The notes under the pieces: model-generated
Databases searched by the model: none
What the model was told of the DNA's origin: nothing
Seen by the model: only the letters and a program-made list of their open reading frames with translations
Shown: positions 56,258 to 64,000 of the stretch, one piece after another
Layout: each line of letters opens with the position of its first letter
Numbering within the stretch: position 1 is the stretch's first letter
Made by a program: the position numbers and the translations under genes
Assembly: GCA_010093485.1 (NCBI GenBank)
Contig: MU001493.1
Location: 1,273,599 to 1,337,598, forward strand
From: Karstenula rhodostoma CBS 690.94
Lineage: Eukaryota > Ascomycota > Dothideomycetes > Pleosporales > Didymosphaeriaceae
DNA length: 64,000 nt
Direction: 5' to 3'

Positions 56258-58789
56258 ATGGCAGACCAACCCCCACCAGTACCCTCCACCCACACCCTCT
56301 CCGTCAACCCTCCTCCCCAATCATCGACAACCTCAAATCCAGCCTTTACCCCCCGCTCCAGCTCCTTTCCTGATAACGTTGATTCCGACTCGGAGCATGT
56401 CTTCGACCCTACGCCCGCGAACAGCCCAGGTGGCCCCCACTACGACGACCTCCCGCCTTCCTACGACGAAGCGCAACAGCAAGCTCTCCACGACGCGCGG
56501 AACGGCGTTCCGCCACTGAATCCCGCACACCTGGACGTGAGCCGTCTGCACCTCGATGAAGCAGGTCCGGAGTATGAGATTCCCTCTGGCGCCGAGGTGC
56601 ATGCGCATCGCGCTACGGCCGAGGACCTTGCACGAGAAGGGTCGCGGAACGTACCAGCTCGACACGTCCAGGGCAGTGAGAATGTGCCCGTAGGAAGAGT
56701 ACCAAGTACGACTACGAGAACAACGCCACCACTGGACCAGTCCGCCCTCCTCACTGCAGCGCTGCAGTTCACAAAGCACGAACCCGACACTGACGTGCGT
56801 TATGCGCCGCGCCTCACGCGCTGTGTAGCCATCCCGCAAGACATCCCCAACTCTCTCCTTGGACGCAAAGGCAAAGGCCGCGCCCGCCGCGAGGAGAAAA
56901 AGGCGGAGCGTAGAGCACAGTCGGATGCCCAGGTTCCCGGCGCATGGCCCGGCACATCAACCGACGCGCTTCCCGCCGACGCCGACAGAGCCGAAGAGTC
57001 TGCGCTGTTTCTAAGAGCGTATGCGAAGGCACTACACGCGCACTCAATTCGCCCGGCCGAGTTCCTCGATTTCCTCGACGGCCTGAACGCGCTGTGTGCC
57101 GCGGCGGGATGCACGCCAGCGGCCCTCGACCAGCCGGACGCAAATCCCAACATCGAGCTTGTGAGGAGCTATGTTAATGCCGCCAACGAAGCTTTCTTCG
57201 CTCCGCGGGGCTTGAAGGTCTCGCTGAGGTCTTTCGCCGCGCTGCTGGGCACTGCGCAGATCCCCGAAGAGCGAGGCCAACGTGCGGGCGCGGTAGCAGG
57301 CGTCCTCGACCCGAGGGCTACCCCGGCCGAAAGAGCGCAAGCCCTACATCCCTGGGTGGAGGCGCTGGAAACATCCGTCAACGAGCCGAGTATCGCGGCA
57401 GTCATGCTCCGAGAGATGGGCGAGAAGTTCAGAAAAGCGTCTCCGCCTTTGAGCACGTCCACCACAAACGAAAATGCCCAACCCCAACCCCCTGAAAATG
57501 AAAAGACGCGGCTGGAAAGGGAGTACGCCGAACGAGACCGCGCATCCGCTACAGCAGACGACGACGACCCACCCCACTCCGTCCCGGGAGAGTACCCAGA
57601 AAGCAACGACAGTCCCCGCCCACCATTTCCAGGCTGGCGTGGACGCGGTGGCCGCGGTCCCGGAAGTCGCCACGCCCCCCCTGGGTTCACTCCCTTCGGC
57701 CCACCAGGCTTTGGACCCTACGGGCCTCCCGGGTTCGGGCCCCACGGACCCCCAGGCTTCGGCCCAAATCGCGGCCCATGGGGTGCTCCCCGAGGCGCCA
57801 CCAGCGGACAAGGCAATGGCTGGGAAGCCCTGGGCCACCACCTCGGACAGTGGGGCCAAGAGTTCGGCAAGAAGATGGAAGTCTGGGGCGAGCAATTCGG
57901 TCAAGACGCTGCAGCATGGGGCACCGATTTTGGAAATAACGCAGCGGCCTGGGGCACAGATGTCGGGAAGCAGTTCGGCGGCGGCGGCGGCGGTGGAGTT
58001 GGGGGTGGAAGTGAACGCGGCGCCGCGGGCCCCAGCACACGTCGAGCGGATGTCGCAGCGTCTTCGAGCACGCCGGCCGCTTCGAGTTACGGTACGACGC
58101 GCGCGGCACAAGAGACAGGCGTGCTCCGCGGGGATCCGCGCACGATGGGTCCTCCCGGCCACGTCGCGGCTGAGCTGGAGAAGCACGCTGTGAAGAAAGC
58201 GTCCCGGAAGCACAATGATGACGACGACGCGTCGTCCCGCTCATCAGATAGCTCCGACAGCGACTCGGACTCGGACTCGGACGACGCCGACGACGCCGAC
58301 GAAACCGACGAGAAAGCCTACACCGCCGCATCCACTTACTTCACCGCGCGCGTCCGCGAGATCAACGCCGCAGCCGAAGCTTCGCGCGCAAAGGGGAAGA
58401 AAGGCTCTGCGGACATCGAGCGCGAGCGAGCTGCTGCAATTGAAAAAGCGGCAAAGGACAAGGCGGCGACGGAGGAGAGGATCGAGCAGAAGCGGACGAA
58501 GCGCGCTATTATGCGCGAGTTTAAACACCGGCGCAGGGATCTTATGCGCGACCATAGACAGGCGAGGAGAGAGCTGAGGAGGAAGGGGATGGGGAAAAAG
58601 AGCAAGGAGTGGAAGGAGAGCAAGAAGCGTCACCAGGAGAAGAAGAAGGCTTTGAGGCATGAGAAGAACGATGTCAGAAGGCAATTTAAGGAGGCGAGGA
58701 AGACTGGAAGAAGTGGGCGCAGAGAAAAGACAACTGCAGAGACGGGTAACGATGCCAACATCTGGGTCGTCGTGGAGAATTTGGCGTAG
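56258..58789 (+). CDS. large low-complexity protein with PPxY motif and Gly-rich repeats
   Basis: Single exon, 843 residues from MADQPPPVPS. The N-terminus is disordered with DLPPSYDEAQQQ, a PPxY motif that binds WW-domain (Rsp5/Nedd4-type) ligases. A more ordered region at about 160-390 contains LLTAALQFTKHEPDTDVRYAPRL, FLRAYAKALHAHSIRPAEFL and LRSFAALLGTAQIPEERGQR. Then come GPPGFGPxG repeats (about 480-505), WGxxFG-type repeats (WGQEFGKKMEVWGEQFG), a polyglycine run, an acidic Ser/Asp tract, and a basic Lys/Arg-rich coiled-coil tail. I do not recognise the central domain. The first ATG is used; nothing suggests an intron. Confidence 0.75.
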   Translation: MADQPPPVPSTHTLSVNPPPQSSTTSNPAFTPRSSSFPDNVDSDSEHVFDPTPANSPGGPHYDDLPPSYDEAQQQALHDARNGVPPLNPAHLDVSRLHLDEAGPEYEIPSGAEVHAHRATAEDLAREGSRNVPARHVQGSENVPVGRVPSTTTRTTPPLDQSALLTAALQFTKHEPDTDVRYAPRLTRCVAIPQDIPNSLLGRKGKGRARREEKKAERRAQSDAQVPGAWPGTSTDALPADADRAEESALFLRAYAKALHAHSIRPAEFLDFLDGLNALCAAAGCTPAALDQPDANPNIELVRSYVNAANEAFFAPRGLKVSLRSFAALLGTAQIPEERGQRAGAVAGVLDPRATPAERAQALHPWVEALETSVNEPSIAAVMLREMGEKFRKASPPLSTSTTNENAQPQPPENEKTRLEREYAERDRASATADDDDPPHSVPGEYPESNDSPRPPFPGWRGRGGRGPGSRHAPPGFTPFGPPGFGPYGPPGFGPHGPPGFGPNRGPWGAPRGATSGQGNGWEALGHHLGQWGQEFGKKMEVWGEQFGQDAAAWGTDFGNNAAAWGTDVGKQFGGGGGGGVGGGSERGAAGPSTRRADVAASSSTPAASSYGTTRAAQETGVLRGDPRTMGPPGHVAAELEKHAVKKASRKHNDDDDASSRSSDSSDSDSDSDSDDADDADETDEKAYTAASTYFTARVREINAAAEASRAKGKKGSADIERERAAAIEKAAKDKAATEERIEQKRTKRAIMREFKHRRRDLMRDHRQARRELRRKGMGKKSKEWKESKKRHQEKKKALRHEKNDVRRQFKEARKTGRSGRREKTTAETGNDANIWVVVENLA

Positions 58790-59021
58790 TTGAAAGTTGT
58801 GATGGCTTTAGTCTGAACAGTTATGCTCTCCATGTTGCAATGTCATGAATTATGATCACATTCAGTGTACTATGCATGGGCATCTCATCCCCTAATGTGC
58901 TACTCATGTCGGGAGAACAAACAACCAGTCTGAAATCACTTCGTGCTTCGTAGAATATCGCACGGCCTTCATGCTGCCCGTAGATGTCTCCATCCAGATA
59001 TGCGTATGCACGTTGCAGATT

Positions 59022-60412
59022 TTATGCCTTCTCGGCGTCGTTGATGCCACCGTTGGTGATGATGTAGGTAGCTTCTTTCTCTGGCATATCTGGATACTCA
59101 TCAGCGGTAGGATAGGGCCCAGGAGCACCTGTGAAAGCCTACCAGGGGAATCCTGAACCTTCGCGACCCTCTCTTCTCCGCGACCCTTGCGAAGGAGGAT
59201 GCGAGTGGTAGAGGCATGAGCAAGAATGTGGCCACCGACAGGTTTACGACCGTCTGCACCTGCGAAGAGAGCGCTGGCGCCTGGATCACTCTGCACCTGG
59301 TTCGTCATGAAGACAGCAACATTGAATTCTGGCTACTTCAGTGCCCGTCCTGGAAGGTCACTTTGAATCTGCAATGGCTTACCTTCAGCAACATGAGTCA
59401 GCTTGGAAAGAAACTGATTGAGTTTCTGTTGGCGCTCATTGAGCTCTCCACGGCCGACATAGTCGACACGAAACAAGGCCATGATGCTGTCGATGATCAG
59501 GAGGCGGTACTCGTTGTTTACAAAGTACTCGGCAACCTTATTGAGCAGCTCCATCTGATGCTCCGAGTTGACGGCACGAGCATAGGTGATGTTCTCAAGG
59601 GCTGTAGATCGTTAGCGTCTATCATAGTCGGTATGTTATACGTACTTTGCTCGGGATCTATCCCAAAACGCTCGGCAATCTGCGTGATCCTCTCGGGTCT
59701 GAAGGTTCCCTCCGTGTCTAGGTTTGGTCAGTAGTAGCGATGACTGCCCGTGATCGGTACTCTTACCAATGAATGCGACCTTACCCTCAGCACCACCAAG
59801 ATCCTTTGGAAGCTGGGCAATCACCGACATGGTGTGGGATAGCTGAGTCTTTCCGCAACGAAACTCGCCGAACACTTCACTGATGCTCATGGTCGCGAAG
59901 CCACTTCCATAATCAGCTGGATGTATGGAAAGGAGACGAACACTCACCCTCCGAGAATGGCATCGAACTGCTTGCTGCCGGTCGAGATCTTGAGGACTCT
60001 CTTGCGCTGCTGACCAAGGTCGTGCGCAGTCTGGAAGCCGCCGCCTGAGGGCTGTTCTTGCCGTCAGTCGTTGGTCATCTGGAGCGAGGACGCCCAGTAA
60101 TGTTCTATACCTGACACTTCGCGAGAGCATCTTTGACCTTGTCAACCTTGATCTCACTGAACCCTTTGATCTTCGCCAGGCCTCTCCTTGTTGCTGCATG
60201 CACACTCGCAATGGTGTAGTAGCCGTTGGCCTTGAGCTTTGCGATGTCCACTGCGCCGATGCCGTGTGCCTGAATCGCGTCGATATCGACAATGAAGCCT
60301 TCCTGTTGCGCAATCAGCTCGATGCTCACTCATGCTGCAGTGGCAAAGCAAGAATGCCCAATGCACTCACCTCATTCACAGAATCATCGCTCGCAACTGA
60401 AGATGGCGCCAT
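59022..60412 (-). CDS. DMC1: meiotic recombinase DMC1
   Basis: Eight exons (60412-60371, 60302-60111, 60051-59948, 59903-59767, 59717-59646, 59601-59383, 59328-59143, 59089-59022) give 339 residues; every junction keeps frame, with introns of 44-68 bases. The N-terminal HhH domain is [20 protein letters not shown] ... [19 protein letters not shown]. The RecA core has Walker [10 protein letters not shown] (K131), [27 protein letters not shown], Walker [16 protein letters not shown], and loops [10 protein letters not shown] and [28 protein letters not shown] in place of TGKSQICHT separates DMC1 from RAD51. It forms filaments on single-stranded DNA and drives interhomolog strand exchange in meiosis. 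All catalytic residues are intact. Confidence 0.95.
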
Positions 60413-61465
60413 TGCTGTGCGGTGACGATGGAGTGGAAAGGATACACCGTAAGGTGAACGAGCGATGAGCAAAGCGATGGACAGGGAGCAAGATTGAAGA
60501 GAAGAGGGCGGAGAGGCAAAGAAAGCTTTTGAGTGTCAGGATTCTGCGAGGGAAAGAGCGGAGGGGCTGGCGCTAAGTCGCGTGGTTCTGTATGGGAAAG
60601 AAGGAACGTTCTGAACATCTTGTGGACAATCGCCATGAAAATGAATGATACACCCTGAGAGCAGTGACTATTGAAGGGGCGAATGCGGTATCGCATGCGG
60701 GTTGCAAGCGCGAGTTGCAGCAGTTACCAGTGCTGGAGAAGCTGAGCGTGTTGAGCCCTCACCCGCACCCTCTGCGACCCGCTTGAACGTACATTCAGCC
60801 AGTCCCGAACGACAAAAGGTATGATCAATGTATGATTTATGAGACATACCATGCTATGCAACTCACCAGAGCAAGTGACAAATTCGGATGGAGACAAACA
60901 CGAAAAACCAAGGGGGCAGGGGCAATGCCGACCAACTCTCCTCCGACAAAACCGCACACTACATCTTCCGTACACGTTCCCATCCAATCCGTTCTCAGTC
61001 CTCCAAAGCCCCATCCCAATCCCTCCAACTTCCACTACCAAACCACCACAGCCGCCTTCCTAAGTTGTCCCCGACAATTCCGGTCTATCCGAGTCTTTCT
61101 TCCCTTGCCAGGCCCAAAAAGGGTCCGGCCAAGATACCGACAGAACTACAAGGTAAGATTGAAAAATGCCGTCCCTCAAGTGTCGCCAAGCCGTTTGTTG
61201 TCCGAAGTAATGGTATGATAGATTTTCCGCGTAAAGGGATATAACGTTCGTGGGTATCAGCGTAGGATTCGTGAAAACTTTTCTCCTTTCTCGATGACAG
61301 TAACTCGTGATGCGTGAAGTTTGTCGAATGATGCCGGAAAAGCAAGATGAACGATAGTGGGCAGCAAAAGACAAGAAACAGAATCCGTATGAATCAATGT
61401 CGTAGCGTTTGCCATAGGCATGTTGCTAGCAACACTCGACAGGAAGTTGTGTGGTTGGAAGCATC
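60413..61465. other. intergenic, DMC1 promoter side and CNBP 3' flank
   Basis: About 1 kb; frames lack domains. No clear TATA box or regulatory motif recognised. Confidence 0.5.
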
Positions 61466-62305
61466 CTAAGCAACGGCGGGGGTCGGGACCACAGGGGCAA
61501 CGGCAGCAGGAATCGGGGCAGCGCCGTCACCGTTGACCTCGGCCTGGGTGCAGTCGCGAGAGATGTGACCGGTCTCGCCGCAGCGGTAGCATGTCTTACC
61601 CGCGGTGTTGAGCGGACCCCCGTTAGGAGCGGTGCAGTCGCGGGAGATGTGGCCCAGCTTTCCGCAGGCGTAGCACTTCATAGCCTGAGCCTGGCAGTCG
61701 CGCGCAAAGTGGTTGGGTCCACCGCACTTGTAGCAGGTGGCGGGGCGGCCGCCTCCGAATCCGCCCCTGAAGCCGCCGAATCCACCACGAGGTGCGCCAG
61801 CGCCGCGTCCGATTCCAGCGCCCGGGTTGGGGCAGTTGCGTGCCAGATGGCCGGTGAGACCGCAGGAGTAGCATCGTCCGCTAGTACCAGCGCCGCTCAG
61901 GCGGAGAGTCGGGCAATCGGCCTGGACGTGGCCAAGGCCCTGGCAGTGGTAGCACTGCTTGGTCTCGGTGGTGCGAGGGTGAGGGCATCCGTTGGACTCG
62001 TGGCCGGGCTGCTTGCCTGTAGTTGAATCAGGGACCGGTCAAGCCATGTTGCGCGGGGGCGACTCACAGTTATAGCAGAGCCTCTCAGACGATGAGCACA
62101 CCTCTGTGGTACTGCGTCAGTATTGTGTTCCCGTAGCTGTGTTGCACAGCGCGTGTCCGCGCGACACAGGAACCGCGAAAGGTGCCGTCTTGCGACAACA
62201 TTTCCGACAGTGTCCCTCGAGACAGCCACGCAGGAAGGGCAGCTCACCGGCATAGTGGCCCACGTTTCCGCACTTGAAGCACGCGCGACGAGATAGGGAA
62301 GACAT
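61466..62305 (-). CDS. seven-CCHC zinc-knuckle nucleic-acid-binding protein (CNBP/Gis2 type)
   Basis: Exons 62305-62248, 62103-62068 and 62016-61466 give 214 residues (introns 144 and 51 bases; the middle exon is 36 bases). Seven CX2CX4HX4C knuckles are present: CFKCGNVGHYAEVC, CYNCKQPGHESNGC, CYHCQGLGHVQADC, CYSCGLTGHLARNC, CYKCGGPNHFARDC, CYACGKLGHISRDC and CYRCGETGHISRDC. Knuckles 1 and 2 are completed only across splice junctions. An RGG-rich linker (PRGGFGGFRGGFGGGRP) lies between knuckles 4 and 5. Yeast Gis2 and animal CNBP bind G-rich mRNAs and affect translation. The Ala/Pro-rich tail is unstructured. Confidence 0.92.
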
Positions 62306-63728
62306 GTTGGTGGTTCCTCCGGGGGGTATCTGCGTGAAGCGTGTGAGAAGTGTACTGTACAGCGGGCGGCGGGGTAGGCAGCGGAAAGGGGCGGCGGGGA
62401 GGTATACGAGGCTCGGAAGGGTGCGTTTGCGATGCGGCTTGGGCAATTGCTGCGGATAAGTGGAAGCGTGGGGTGTTTGGGGTGGTAATGTGTGAACGGG
62501 CGCGCACACACCTGCTTCTCGTTCACGTCTCGGTTCCTTCACTGTCGAGGGCGTTAGCGGCAGAATTTTCGAGGGGGGGTGAAATGTGGGCGCCGAGGGG
62601 GAAACGTGGCGGGTCTCCCGCGGGATGAGCTGTCGAGAGGCGCTGAGAGGCGCAAACGTACCAATACAATGGAATCTCCAGTCCTTCCCTCGGCAACTCA
62701 GCTGCGTCCGTCCTCCGCGTTGTGTGGGCGGTGCGCGTGTTTTAAGCAAGGGAAGAAGTTGGGCCAGGGCTGTTGGGCGAACAAGGCTCTTGCTCTTTCG
62801 TCGCATAACCGCAGAATTACGGCAACCAGGGTCCAGAAGCAACCATGGGAGGCTTCCTGCTTTGCCACGTTGGCACTAGCCCCTCGACAGGCTGCCATCA
62901 CATCCATCTGAATGGCCATTCCTGCGGGAACGGGCCCCTTTTCGAATTTGCCTGTCCGCCTCAGCCGCCTGCACGCAAGCCGACGGAGCCATGAGCTGCC
63001 CTCTGCATCCTAGCACCCCGCGAAATGACCCAATGCACGATTGCCCGAGCCCAACTCGCCATCTGCTGGCTCGAGCGCGCTGCGATCCCAATTACTTTAG
63101 TGCCAGATGCGCAAACGCCCACCCTACAGTACGTGTAGCTTCATGCTGCCAGAAAATCTTTTCAGCGCCAGGAGATTGGGTCTTGCACGTGGGCTAATAC
63201 TCGCCCGGGTTGCCGAAACCGAGCTGCACAGTGCGTGCGATGCGGCTCCATCCGCGCGTACTGCACCCTCGCCTGTAGGGCGCCCTGCTGCCGGGTGCAA
63301 CGGGTACAACAGCGTAACCGCGCCTCTGCCTCCAGAAGGCGAGTGTGGTTTCTCTGCAATCAATGCACATGTGATCATCCGTCCGTTCGCTAACCCCAGC
63401 TTGCCGTGTTCACGCACGCGCAGCTGTGATTGCGCTTCGTGCTTGGCAGAACAATAGCCGCTCGTCAGAAGGATTGGAATAGCACCGGTCCGGGAAGCCC
63501 TCTTGTTGACCACGCGAGACGAGACGCGGGAGAGAACCCTGGTTAGCGCTGTGCAACATGGCCATCACTCCTATACTCGTGGAAACAGCGTCACGCGACG
63601 AATAATCTCGTCATATTCAATATTGTTCACTATACACCTGTTGTAGTTCGTCATGTTCGTGAGGACGGACGTGGCCATCCTTTTTGGGCTGGCTTGCACT
63701 TCGCCAGTGTCGTCCATTCATATCGCGC
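62306..63728. other. intergenic, CNBP-like promoter and UAP1 3' flank
   Basis: About 1.4 kb. No supported gene; GC-rich frames without domains. Confidence 0.5.
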
Positions 63729-64000
63729 CTAAGGCTCGCTTTCAATAACAGCCGGAGCCGTAATGGTCGTGGTCTTGACGAACTCGAGGCCCTCGCCGCC
63801 CTGCAAATACAGTTAGCTTGATCTAGCAGCACATTCTACCATCACTTACATATGAGATCAAAGGCGACACCTCGACGCCTGCTTCCGCCTCCTCGCTGAC
63901 TACCGTGGCACCTGCAGCCTCCACCCACTTCTTACCCTGCGCCATGATGTCCTTCTTGCTGCTTTGCGGGCTGTCCTCCCCGGAGGCGTTCTTCAGGGGC
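63729..64000 (-). CDS. UAP1: UDP-N-acetylglucosamine pyrophosphorylase, C-terminal part
   Basis: Partial: the gene enters from the right edge. Exons (>64000-63850) and 63800-63729 join across a 49-base GT-AG intron. The last residues read [14 protein letters not shown] ... [20 protein letters not shown] and then [12 protein letters not shown]. SPLxSYxGEGLExxKGxxxxxPxxI is the C-terminal signature of fungal UAP1/Qri1, which makes UDP-GlcNAc for chitin, N-glycans and GPI anchors. Here the usual KG after LEFV is replaced by KT. Only the last 74 codons are visible, so the call rests on this signature. Confidence 0.75.

Overview
This window is nuclear DNA from a filamentous ascomycete (Pezizomycotina, most likely a Dothideomycete; the class assignment is inference). 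Genes are intron-poor to moderately interrupted, with introns of about 44-70 bases, GTRNGT-type donors and short acceptors. They lie on both strands with short intergenic gaps and many hallmark fungal families: a Pth11-like rhodopsin-fold receptor, L-arabinitol dehydrogenase, Munc13-like protein, UBE2C-type E2, ELL and DMC1. I see no rRNA, tRNA, CRISPR array or intact transposon. Exon boundaries were rebuilt by hand from splice signals and reading-frame continuity.

Left part (1-26.2 kb): a metabolic, accessory-looking region. After the 3' part of a RING-H2 membrane E3 ligase come L-arabinitol 4-dehydrogenase, a type-II haloacid-dehalogenase-like protein, an ACC-synthase-like aminotransferase, a gene-empty AT-richer stretch of about 3.6 kb holding a decayed 105-bp tandem repeat, a small secreted cysteine-containing protein, a flavocytochrome-b2-like 2-hydroxyacid dehydrogenase, a BNR/sialidase-like protein divergent from an MFS sugar porter, an aldo-keto reductase, a D-erythronate-dehydrogenase-like SDR divergent from a second aldo-keto reductase, a DUF1537 (OtnK-type) four-carbon acid-sugar kinase, a methyltransferase and a DHDPS/KDG-aldolase-superfamily lyase. 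The transporter, SDR, reductases, acid-sugar kinase and aldolase look like a fungal sugar-acid (tetronate-type) catabolic cluster. This is the most interesting system in the window.

Middle part (26.6-43.7 kb): mostly conserved housekeeping genes. These are a 1367-residue Munc13/C2 protein, a tiny bHLH factor followed by tandem broken copies of its own 3' half, a METTL18/Hpm1-like histidine methyltransferase, an unrecognised membrane coiled-coil protein, mitochondrial threonyl-tRNA synthetase, a UBE2C-like E2, a small gene with look-alike exon ends, and an unrecognised 181-residue protein. A BTB-domain fragment sits in the 38-40 kb gap.

Right part (43.7-64 kb): a 3.4-kb GC-rich low-complexity gap, then the elongation factor ELL, a DUF2237 protein with an unusually long intron, a rhodopsin-fold receptor, a truncated P450 pseudogene, an 843-residue low-complexity PPxY protein, DMC1 (8 exons), a seven-knuckle CCHC protein (CNBP/Gis2 type), and the C-terminal end of UDP-GlcNAc pyrophosphorylase running off the right edge. 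DMC1 suggests that the lineage has, or recently had, meiosis.
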